NCBI GenBank assembly: GCA_020634555.1
Contig: JACKBK010000004.1
Location: 89,720 to 153,719 of the forward strand
DNA length: 64,000 nucleotides
Origin: Caldilineae bacterium
Lineage (GTDB): Bacteria > Chloroflexota > Anaerolineae > JAAEKA01
Direction: 5' to 3'
Within the stretch, counting starts at the first letter, position 1; each line of letters begins with the position of its first letter. Made by a program: the position numbers and the translations under genes. The notes under the pieces are model-generated. The model was not told the DNA's origin, did no database searches, and saw only the letters and a program-made list of their open reading frames with translations. Below, piece by piece: positions 25,026 through 32,743 of the stretch.

Positions 25026-27746
25026 ATGACGTTGACTTTGCTGCGTACCAAACTACTCCCGCCGCCATCGCCTCCCAGCGTCATCCAGCGCGAGCGCCTG
25101 CTGGATCAACTCGACCGGGGCCTGGCGCAGGGTCGCAAGCTGACGCTGGTATCGGCACAGGCTGGCGCCGGCAAGACGACTCTGCTGGCTGGCTGGCTGC
25201 ACCGGCGGCTCAAGCAGCGCGCCCTGGCGGTAGGCTGGCTGGGTCTGGACCCGGCTGACAACGACCCGACGCGCTTTCTGTCCTACCTGCTGGCTGCGTT
25301 TCAAGAGGCAGCACCGGCGCTGGACGACAGCTTGCAGTCCACTATGCGCTCCCCGCAGCCGCCTCCTGCTGAGGTGTTGTTGACCGCGCTGATCAACCAG
25401 TTGAGCGAGCTGGCTACGCCATTGGTCATCTTTCTGGATGACTACCACCTCATCGAAACTTTGGCCATTCACCAGGCGCTGACCTTTCTGCTGGACCACC
25501 AGCCAGCCAACCTTCACCTGGTGCTGGCGACGCGGGCCGATCCAGCCCTGCCTCTGGCCCGCCTGCGAACACGCGACCAACTGAACGAGTTGCGCATCAG
25601 CGACCTGCGCTTCAGCACGGAGGAGGCGGCGAGGTTTCTGAACAATGGGATGAACTTGCAGCTCACCTCGAACGACATCCAAACACTGGAGTCCCGCACC
25701 GAGGGCTGGGTTGCTGGCCTGCAACTGGCCGGACTCTCGCTGCGCGGCAGGGATCTCGCCGCCACCACAGCTTTCATCGCTGCTTTCGGCGGCACCCACC
25801 ACTTTGTACTGGACTACCTGGCCGAGGAGGTCTTCCAGCAGCAGACGGAGCAGGTGCAATCGTTTTTGTTGCAAACGGCCATTCTGGAGCGTCTGTGCGG
25901 GCCGTTATGCGATGCTGTGACCCGGCCTGGGTCTGGCCTTCTCGACAGCCAGTCTATGCTGGAGCGGTTGGTCGAGGAGAACCTCTTCTTGTTACCCCTG
26001 GACGAAGAACGTCGCTGGTTCCGTTATCACCGCTTGTTCGCCGATCTGCTGCGCCAACGTCTGGCGCGGTCCAGTCCGGAGCTGGTAAACACCCTGCATC
26101 GACGAGCGGCCGGATGGCTGTCCACCAATGGCTACCCTGGAGAGGCATTCGAGCACTGGCTAGCCGCAGACGCCGGCGAGGAGGCGGCTCAGCTAGCGGA
26201 AGAGTTGGGTTTTGAGATGTTGGAACAGGGCCAGTTGACGCTCCTGTTAAGCTGGCTGACCCGTTTGCCGGAGCAAGCAGTTCAGTCGCGACCCTGGCTT
26301 TGCGTATACTACGCTTGGGCGCTCCTTCTGTCGGGCCAACCAATGGCTGTTGAAACTCACTTGCAGGCAGCCGAGCAGCATAATGAAGCCGTGGGTTGGG
26401 CGGATCCGTCCTTGCGCGGCAACATCGACGCCATTCGCTCCTACATGTTGGCCTTGCAGGGCGCCATACCTGAAGCTATCGGCTTTGCTCGTTCTGCGCT
26501 GGTGACGTTGCCTGAGGATGCGGCCTCGGTACGCAGCATTGTGGCTTTCACGCTGGGCGGCATCAACTTCCTCAGCGGAAACGTGTTGGACGCCGAGCAG
26601 GCTTTCGCTGAGGCAGCTGCCATGGGCCGCAGGTCCGGCAATCTGCATGTGGCTGCTCCCGCCCTGCGATCCCTGGGTAATCTCCTGGTCACTCAGGGCA
26701 AGCTTCACCAGGCTGCGGCGACCTACCGCGAGGCGTTGCGGCTGGCAGAGACGGCACAAGGTCGTACCCTGCCGGTAGCTGCCGGCTCGCTGCTGGGGCT
26801 GGGAGAACTGGCCTACGAATGGAACGACTTAACCGCGGCCGAGGAGCACAGCCGGGTCGGCATCGAGTTGAGCCGCCAGTGGGGCAACTACGACACAATG
26901 GCCCACGGCCTGCTCTCTCTGGCACACGTGGAGCAAGCGCGCGGCGATCCGGCCGCAGCCAGGCGGTTGCTCGACGAGGCCTCGCAACTGGCCCAGGAAC
27001 ACACGTTGGACGTGACCTTTGAACCCAGGCTGATGGCTATGCGAGTACGGCTGGACCTGGAAGCAGGAGAGGCTGCCGCGGCCCTGAGTGAGCTGCGCCG
27101 GCGCGGCCTCCGCTCAGACAGCGCACTCAGCCTGCCACGAGAAGCGGAGTTGCTGGTGCTGGTGCAGGCGATGCTGGCCGGGGGACAGGTCAACAAGGCA
27201 AAAGGGCTGCTTGCCAGGTTGATCGATGCCGCTGGCAATAGCGGGCGGCACGGCGACGAAGCGCGCCTTCTGGCGTTCTCGGCGTTGGCATGGCAGACGC
27301 AGGGCGACGGCCGGCAAGCACTGGCCAACCTCGTTCGGGCACTGCGGCTGGCACAACCAGGCGACATGGTGCGCAGCTTCGTCGACCTGGGCGGATTGCT
27401 GGCTGATCTGCTGCGCCAGATACCCGCGCATAGCGATGTTGCCGGCTATGCCAGCCGTTTGTTGAATGCTTTTCCTGCGCCCTTCCCTGTCCCTTCGGTA
27501 GCCTCTCTTTCCCCTAACCAATCCCTGGTAGAACCACTGAGTGATCGCGAGCTGGAGGTGCTGGCCTTGCTTGCTCGGGGCTTCAGCAACCGCCAGATCG
27601 CTGACAAGCTGATCATCTCGGTCGGCACAGTCAAGGCTCATACATCCAACATCTATGGCAAGCTGGGGGTGCGCAGCCGCGCACAGGCAGTCATTGCCGC
27701 CCGGGACCTGGGGCTGCTCGAATCCCTCCGAGACGGTTCCCAATAA
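25026..27746 (+). CDS. MalT-like LuxR-family transcriptional regulator (module 2)
   Basis: This 906-residue regulator has Walker A QAGAGKTTLLAGW, Walker B VIFLDDYHLI, a long TPR-like region and a C-terminal LuxR domain (LSDRELEVLALLARGFSNRQ, then VGTVKAHTSNIYGKLGVRS). It opens with LLRTKLLPPPSPPSVIQRERL, the family start. It is a clear relative of the regulator at 18072, but the two diverge in the TPR sensor part, so they probably respond to different signals. It lies directly after the DUF4386 remnant. The targets are probably neighbours, including the small gene at 27859. Confidence 0.9.
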   Translation: MTLTLLRTKLLPPPSPPSVIQRERLLDQLDRGLAQGRKLTLVSAQAGAGKTTLLAGWLHRRLKQRALAVGWLGLDPADNDPTRFLSYLLAAFQEAAPALDDSLQSTMRSPQPPPAEVLLTALINQLSELATPLVIFLDDYHLIETLAIHQALTFLLDHQPANLHLVLATRADPALPLARLRTRDQLNELRISDLRFSTEEAARFLNNGMNLQLTSNDIQTLESRTEGWVAGLQLAGLSLRGRDLAATTAFIAAFGGTHHFVLDYLAEEVFQQQTEQVQSFLLQTAILERLCGPLCDAVTRPGSGLLDSQSMLERLVEENLFLLPLDEERRWFRYHRLFADLLRQRLARSSPELVNTLHRRAAGWLSTNGYPGEAFEHWLAADAGEEAAQLAEELGFEMLEQGQLTLLLSWLTRLPEQAVQSRPWLCVYYAWALLLSGQPMAVETHLQAAEQHNEAVGWADPSLRGNIDAIRSYMLALQGAIPEAIGFARSALVTLPEDAASVRSIVAFTLGGINFLSGNVLDAEQAFAEAAAMGRRSGNLHVAAPALRSLGNLLVTQGKLHQAAATYREALRLAETAQGRTLPVAAGSLLGLGELAYEWNDLTAAEEHSRVGIELSRQWGNYDTMAHGLLSLAHVEQARGDPAAARRLLDEASQLAQEHTLDVTFEPRLMAMRVRLDLEAGEAAAALSELRRRGLRSDSALSLPREAELLVLVQAMLAGGQVNKAKGLLARLIDAAGNSGRHGDEARLLAFSALAWQTQGDGRQALANLVRALRLAQPGDMVRSFVDLGGLLADLLRQIPAHSDVAGYASRLLNAFPAPFPVPSVASLSPNQSLVEPLSDRELEVLALLARGFSNRQIADKLIISVGTVKAHTSNIYGKLGVRSRAQAVIAARDLGLLESLRDGSQ

Positions 27747-27858
27747 ACCCGCAGATAAACCTTCGACTGATGCGGTCAGCCATCTAAACCTGATACACTG
27801 GGGGTAAGTGTGAGCGCCTGTCTCGTCACGCCACAAGATTGTCCACAGGAGTCTGGCT

Positions 27859-28065
27859 ATGAGCAACCAGTACTATGAGATCACGATCGAGGGCCCGCTG
27901 TCTGCGCAGTGGAGCGACTGGTTCGAGGGCTTGACGATCACATCCCAGCCCGATGGTCTGACACGGCTGGTTGGAACCGTGGCAGACCAGGCTGCCCTGT
28001 TTGGTGTGCTAGGCAAGGTGCGTGATTTGGGCTTGACGCTGGTTTCAGTGAATTCCAGGCGCTAA
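27859..28065 (+). CDS. Small protein of unknown family, paralogue of the 21881 gene
   Basis: This 68-residue protein reads YYEITIEGPL, WSDWFEGLTITSQPDGLTRL, VADQAALFGVLGKVRDLGL and ends TLVSVNSRR. It is the shorter relative of the product at 21881 and lacks that protein's N- and C-terminal tails. It starts 112 bp after the MalT-like regulator, behind CAGGAGTCTGGCT, and is followed by an iron-sulfur membrane protein. Repeated association with such regulators suggests a shared but unknown role. Confidence 0.78.
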   Translation: MSNQYYEITIEGPLSAQWSDWFEGLTITSQPDGLTRLVGTVADQAALFGVLGKVRDLGLTLVSVNSRR

Positions 28066-28093
28066 AGTACAGCCGTATAACCAGGAGGCTATC

Positions 28094-28864
28094 ATGATCA
28101 AGGTCAAACAACTACCCCGGCGGCAGCGCTACCGCCAGGCGCTACTGATGCTTTCGCTGTTGCTGTTTCCCGTTACGCTCTATTACTTCTCGCCAATGTT
28201 GATCTTGCAGGGCGCGTCGGAGGGCATCATCAACGCCAGTTTTATCGTTTTCGGCTTGATGTTTCTATCGTCCCTGTTCGTGGGACGGCTGTGGTGTGGT
28301 TGGGCCTGCCCGGCCGGCGCGCTGCAGGAGTTCGGCCAGCCGATCAACAACAAGCGGACACCTGGCGGCAAGTTCAACTGGATCAAGTGGATGATCTGGG
28401 TTCCCTGGATCGTGTTGATCGTCGCGCTGGCCATGAGCGCCGGCGGCTACCACACGGTCAACCCGTTGTACCAACTGGAGACCGGCGCGACGCTGGCGTT
28501 GCCGCTGGATGGCGGCAGTCCGCCCTGGTTCATGATCTACTACATCATCCTGGCTCTGTTCCTCGGGCTGGCCGTGGTCTTTGGCCGCCGCGCCAGTTGC
28601 CACAGCATTTGCTGGATGGCGCCCTTTATGATTTTGGGACGCTGGTTGCGCAACCGTGGCAGATGGCCGAGCCTGCGCCTGGTGGCAGAGGCGGACAAGT
28701 GTACCCATTGCCAGACCTGTTCCCGGGGGTGTCCCATGAGTCTGGATGTACACACCATGGTGCAACGCATGGACATGGAAGACAGCGAGTGCATTCTTTG
28801 TGGCACCTGCGTCGATGGCTGTTCCAAAAACGCGATCCGTTTTACTTTCAGCGCCGGTCGCTAG
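28094..28864 (+). CDS. 4Fe-4S membrane protein, NapH/NosR-like
   Basis: This 256-residue protein has four to five membrane segments with two cysteine motifs in cytoplasmic or membrane-edge loops (CGWACPAG and CHSICWMAP), then a C-terminal double 4Fe-4S ferredoxin domain (CTHCQTCSRGCP and CILCGTCVDGC). This is the architecture of NapH, NosR C-terminus and MauN, which pass electrons from the quinone pool to periplasmic or other acceptors. No nitrate, nitrous-oxide or amine dehydrogenase genes are adjacent, so its partner is unknown. The ribosome binding site is CAGGAGG. Confidence 0.85.
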   Translation: MIKVKQLPRRQRYRQALLMLSLLLFPVTLYYFSPMLILQGASEGIINASFIVFGLMFLSSLFVGRLWCGWACPAGALQEFGQPINNKRTPGGKFNWIKWMIWVPWIVLIVALAMSAGGYHTVNPLYQLETGATLALPLDGGSPPWFMIYYIILALFLGLAVVFGRRASCHSICWMAPFMILGRWLRNRGRWPSLRLVAEADKCTHCQTCSRGCPMSLDVHTMVQRMDMEDSECILCGTCVDGCSKNAIRFTFSAGR

Positions 28865-28975
28865 CGTAGATCTTTCGGTGCGTCGGTTTGAGATGTTCGG
28901 TGGCAGGCTCAAAGGCCAGAATTGCTATAAATGAGCCGCCCAGTTCCCAACAACCGACTTGCATTGTGGAATCGC

Positions 28976-29016
28976 AAACCGGGGAGCCGGCCCAGTTGCC
29001 AACTCCCCGGTTTTGA
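28976..29016. terminator. Convergent rho-independent terminator
   Basis: An 11-bp perfect stem (AAACCGGGGAG at 28976-28986, CTCCCCGGTTT at 29003-29013) with a 16-nt loop is followed by T on the plus strand and flanked by A on the other side. It lies between the convergent genes ending at 28864 and 29079 and can serve both. Confidence 0.8.
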
Positions 29017-29078
29017 CTCGCTGGCGTCAGTGACGCTATGTTTTTCTGTTACCGGCGAGTGAATTCGTAGATGTTGGT

Positions 29079-32000
29079 TTAGTCCAGCGCTTCACCGGCA
29101 GCGGCCTCTGGAACCGGCTGCCGGTAGCTGTGGAACATGACCCGCAGATAGCCGGTCTTCGACGGATCGAAGTTTTCCTGGGTGGCGAGGCCGTAGCGTA
29201 CCCCGCGGTTGTCGTTCGATGTCAGGATGAAACCGCGTTGCGGGCTGCCGTTCAGCCACCCGGCCACGGCATCGGTCACGTCGAACCGCACCCACGTTTC
29301 CAATCGCCCACTCCCGACCATCGCGGTGTCCAGCGCGGGACCGAAGTCGCCGCCAGGAACCGTCCATGGGGTGCTCCATGTGGCAGACTGCTCTTGCCAT
29401 TGTGTATCCAACTCATGCACCGAAATGCTGACCACCGAGCTCGACCATGTCGAGAAGCCGCGCCCTTCGGTAACGTAGAGGTACAGGTACGCGGCATCCA
29501 CTGCCGAGTCGGGCGGGATGCAGGTCAATGGATCGTTGCAGACAGGCACCTGCGCCATCGTCAGCGGTCGCATCTGGTCATAGAACCCGACCCACATCGT
29601 CTGCGCGCCGCCGTAGTTGGCGGCCGGCTGCGTGCCGTTGATGAATGTGTCCATGCTTACGTCGTAGCGGCGCGAGCGCATGACCGCCGGGCCGGTGCTC
29701 TCCACGGCGTAGACAGTCACCGTACCGCTGACTTCGTTGGTCACGATGAGCAACGGCGTGGCGGCAGAGCTTTCGGCCGCGGGCACGAAGAGAATCCCCT
29801 CCGGGCTGAGGTCATCCGCTGGCTGCGGGGTGTAGCTGGCGAAGATGGGCGAATACGGCGAGGTCACGTCGTATACCGCGATGCCGCCGGTCCGTTCCAT
29901 GCCTACGAACGCATAGATCCGGCCGTTGATCTCGCCGGTGTCGGTGCCCTCCGGCTCCGGCCCCTTGTTGTCGCTGCGGCTGTCGAAGCTGTCAACGTCG
30001 CCGTTGGAGTTAAAGATGTCCGGCACAACATCGGCGGTCGTCTGCTCGAAGTCGTCGCTGCTGTCGTACGCCAGGTTGCCGTACTGGTCCCAGACGCTGA
30101 AGGATCGGGCGCCGTAGGCCCAAAGCTGCTCGTAGGCGCCATCGTTGTCGATGTCGCCATTGATGGACGACACACCCAGCCGGCCGATAGCTTCGTCCTG
30201 TTGCAGCCAGCCGGCATTGGGGAACGCCGTCGAGTCCAGCGTCAGATCCTTGATGCGCTCGTCCTCGTCGCGGGCGTCGCCTTCGTTGGCCGTCACGTAG
30301 AAGAGGGAACCGTTGACCTCGAACGAGGCCACAGCGTCCGGCATGTAGACGCCGTAGACAGGCCAGCGCTTGATGTTGATCCCGCCGTCGCGGTCGCTGG
30401 CGTCCAGCCGGTTGCCGTCGCCGAAGCTGATGATGCCCAGCACTTCCGGCGTGGGATTGGGGTTCAGCGGCACGCTGCCGTTGCCGGGAATTTCCTCGTC
30501 CAGCAGGCCGAAGTCGTTGTCGTTGATCACGGCCAGGCTGCCGTCGGGCAGCAGGGCCAGGCCCTCAGCCTTGTCGCCCGCAGTGTAGCCGATGGACGGA
30601 AGGTTTGTGACCTTGACTTTGTTGACTACGCCGATTCCCTGCGCCGCCAAGTCGTCAGCCGTGTGCTGTTCCAGGGTCTTGCCGGGCATCAGCGGCGGCG
30701 CATCGGGGTCAAGCAGGTTGGTTGCGCCCGCCAGATCGACGCGGAAGATGTACTTCTTGGCGTAAGGGGCCGTCGATGAGTCACGCTCGATGGTGTAAAA
30801 CTGGCCGTTGCCGGCGTACACCGCATCGCCCAGCTTATCCACCTTGCTGGTTCGATAGTCCAGACCTTCCAGCATGTACACGTATTCCGTCACCGACTGG
30901 CCTGTGGCCGCGTCGATGCCGATCATGCGCAACACATCCGAGGCGCTGGATGTTGCCCGGTCAGGGTTGGCCAGCGGGCTTTGAATGAAGCCGTAGACGA
31001 TGTTATTGTCGGTGTCCATCGCGATGCCCTCGAACCCGCGGTTGGGCACGCGCTTGGCGAAGTCGGCGGGAAGGGTCTCGCTGCCGTAGGTTCCGACCGG
31101 CTGGCCGGCTGCTGCCGCCGTTCCCTCAGGAACAAAGCGGTCGATCAGCACACCGTTGTCGGCGAAGTGATAGATGGCCGGCCGGTATTCGTCTGCCATC
31201 CAGTAGCTGCCGTCCGGCGCGACAACGATTCCTTCCAGGTCAGCGCCCAGTTCGTCATAAGGCAGCGGGTTGCCGAACAGATCAACTGGCTCCTCGTCCG
31301 CGCCGGGGATGTTGGGCAGGCCGGTGATTGGGGTCACGCCGTCGCTGCGCGTCAGCATCTGCTGGCCGGTGATGGTGATCTCGCCGGTCACGCCGTCCAG
31401 CTCGAATGAGACAACGCGCGCCTGGTAGCCAGGCAGGGCGAAGGGGCGCTCAGGCTCGCCGTCGCCATCGGTGTCGGTCGGCGCGCCGTTGGGGCCGCGG
31501 TCCGGCACGGTCACGAAGCGATAGGCGCCTGTGTCGGGGTTCATCCCCATAAACCAGAGGCCCGAGAACCCGCCCAGATCGATGGTCTGTCCGGCCGGTG
31601 TGACGCCCAGCGGCGGCAGGTCGGCAAAGCCGTACTGTTGCAACTCAATGACGCCGCGGCTGTGGTCCTTCAATCCCATGGGCAGGATGTCCTTGACCGT
31701 GGCGTTGGCGATATCGACCACTGCGAACCCGTCGGCTTCCTGCAACGTCACGAAGGCCGTGCTGTCGTCCGGCGAGATCGCGATGTACTCCGGCTCCACA
31801 TCCTGCGACGTGCTCTTGTCGGGGAAGATGCGAATGCCGCGGCCACGCAGTTCGTTCTCGCGGCCGTCGAACGCTGTAAAATCGGCGGTGGCTACCGTCG
31901 CGCTCATGATACCGTCCGACAGATCGATGATGGTGATCGACCCCTCAGGGTCCACATCGTCGCCCGGTTCGCCCTCGTTGGCGGTCAGGACCTTGCTGCC

Positions 32001-32507
32001 GTCGTGGGTAAAGGTGATCATGTCGGGCATGGCGCCGGTGGGGTAGGTGGTGATCAGCGCACCATCGACGTCGAAAAAGCCCACGCGGCCGTCTGCCTGC
32101 GGATCGGCCGCATCTTCCAGCGCGACCGCCACCAGCCCGTCGTAGACCGCGACGCTGTTTGGCGAAGCACCCAGTGTATCCGAAAGGTTGACGGTGGCTA
32201 CCAGCGCCGGGGCTGTCGGATCGCTGATGTCGAGGATCTGCAGCAGCCCTACCGGGTCTTCGGTAGCAGCCTCAGTCGCGGCTGTGACAAAAACACGCTG
32301 GCTGCCGGGATCATAGGCTGAGATCTCGGCACCCACAGCCTGATAACGGCCAATCGCCTCCAAAGATATGGCGCCTGAAGCTGGCGGCGGCCCTGCAGGA
32401 GTTTCCGGCGCTTCGCCGGCCAATACTGAGCCGGCTGTCAAGCACACGATGAGCAGCGATGTTAAAGCGAGCAATGTGCTGCGTGCTGGGTTGAAAGATC
32501 GTCTCAC
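29079..32507 (-). CDS. Secreted phytase-like esterase with choice-of-anchor and DNRLRE-type domains
   Basis: This 1142-residue protein begins with a signal peptide (LLALTSLLIVCLTAGSVLA). A propeller-like choice-of-anchor I region follows, interrupted at about residues 290-700 by an esterase-like-activity-of-phytase domain with FVTVPDRGPNGAPTDTDGDG, EGIVVAPDGSYWMADEY and NRGFEGIAMD. A C-terminal beta domain (YDVSMDTFINGTQPAANYGG, YLYLYVTEGRG) resembles DNRLRE or fibronectin-like modules. Phytase-like domains of this type release phosphate from organic esters. A Pho-box-like array stands directly upstream on the coding strand, which supports a phosphate-scavenging role. Substrate and surface anchoring are not shown by the sequence. 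Confidence 0.82.
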   Translation of the reverse strand: MRRSFNPARSTLLALTSLLIVCLTAGSVLAGEAPETPAGPPPASGAISLEAIGRYQAVGAEISAYDPGSQRVFVTAATEAATEDPVGLLQILDISDPTAPALVATVNLSDTLGASPNSVAVYDGLVAVALEDAADPQADGRVGFFDVDGALITTYPTGAMPDMITFTHDGSKVLTANEGEPGDDVDPEGSITIIDLSDGIMSATVATADFTAFDGRENELRGRGIRIFPDKSTSQDVEPEYIAISPDDSTAFVTLQEADGFAVVDIANATVKDILPMGLKDHSRGVIELQQYGFADLPPLGVTPAGQTIDLGGFSGLWFMGMNPDTGAYRFVTVPDRGPNGAPTDTDGDGEPERPFALPGYQARVVSFELDGVTGEITITGQQMLTRSDGVTPITGLPNIPGADEEPVDLFGNPLPYDELGADLEGIVVAPDGSYWMADEYRPAIYHFADNGVLIDRFVPEGTAAAAGQPVGTYGSETLPADFAKRVPNRGFEGIAMDTDNNIVYGFIQSPLANPDRATSSASDVLRMIGIDAATGQSVTEYVYMLEGLDYRTSKVDKLGDAVYAGNGQFYTIERDSSTAPYAKKYIFRVDLAGATNLLDPDAPPLMPGKTLEQHTADDLAAQGIGVVNKVKVTNLPSIGYTAGDKAEGLALLPDGSLAVINDNDFGLLDEEIPGNGSVPLNPNPTPEVLGIISFGDGNRLDASDRDGGINIKRWPVYGVYMPDAVASFEVNGSLFYVTANEGDARDEDERIKDLTLDSTAFPNAGWLQQDEAIGRLGVSSINGDIDNDGAYEQLWAYGARSFSVWDQYGNLAYDSSDDFEQTTADVVPDIFNSNGDVDSFDSRSDNKGPEPEGTDTGEINGRIYAFVGMERTGGIAVYDVTSPYSPIFASYTPQPADDLSPEGILFVPAAESSAATPLLIVTNEVSGTVTVYAVESTGPAVMRSRRYDVSMDTFINGTQPAANYGGAQTMWVGFYDQMRPLTMAQVPVCNDPLTCIPPDSAVDAAYLYLYVTEGRGFSTWSSSVVSISVHELDTQWQEQSATWSTPWTVPGGDFGPALDTAMVGSGRLETWVRFDVTDAVAGWLNGSPQRGFILTSNDNRGVRYGLATQENFDPSKTGYLRVMFHSYRQPVPEAAAGEALD

Positions 32508-32568
32508 AAGTTTCCTCCTTGGAATCGAAATAAGAGAGTTTATGCCTGGCCCGTCCAGGCCACCACCG

Positions 32569-32633
32569 ATTGTAAGCCTTCGACCTTAACGCAGCCTTTT
32601 CGCTGATTTAACAACATGCTAACACGATACTAA
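32569..32633 (-). promoter_or_regulatory. Pho-box-like array and -10 element of the phytase-like gene
   Basis: Read on the minus strand, TTAGT (32633-32629), TTAGC (32622-32618), TTAAA (32611-32607) and TTAAG (32589-32585) are spaced 11, 11 and 22 bp. TACAAT at 32574-32569 begins 15 bp after the start of the last unit, the same offset as at pstS. The start codon is 62 bp downstream. This third copy of the layout is the strongest hint that all three are one regulon. Confidence 0.7.
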
Positions 32634-32656
32634 CGGCAGGCTCATGCTCCAATGCT

Positions 32657-32716
32657 CGCTCCACAAAACAAAAACGCCGCCTTCGTGCGAAGGCGGCGTT
32701 TTTGTTTTGTGGAGCG
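32657..32716. terminator. Perfect 29-bp inverted repeat, bidirectional terminator
   Basis: Bases 32657-32685 and 32688-32716 are perfect reverse complements around a 2-nt centre. The core is GC-rich (GCCGCCTTCG/CGAAGGCGGC) and is flanked by A- and T-runs (AAAACAAAAA and TTTTTGTTTT), so either strand gives a GC stem followed by T. It lies 28 bp past the stop of the minus-strand gene at 32744 and insulates it from the Pho-type promoter. Confidence 0.9.
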
Positions 32717-32743
32717 TACCTATCATGGACGCATTATTGTTCG

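Noticed and set aside
29130..30779. Long plus-strand open frame of 549 codons opposite the phytase-like gene
   Set aside because: The minus-strand gene has clear domains and signal peptide. The plus-strand product has no recognisable domain and an Arg/Val/His-rich composition typical of antisense frames in GC-rich DNA.
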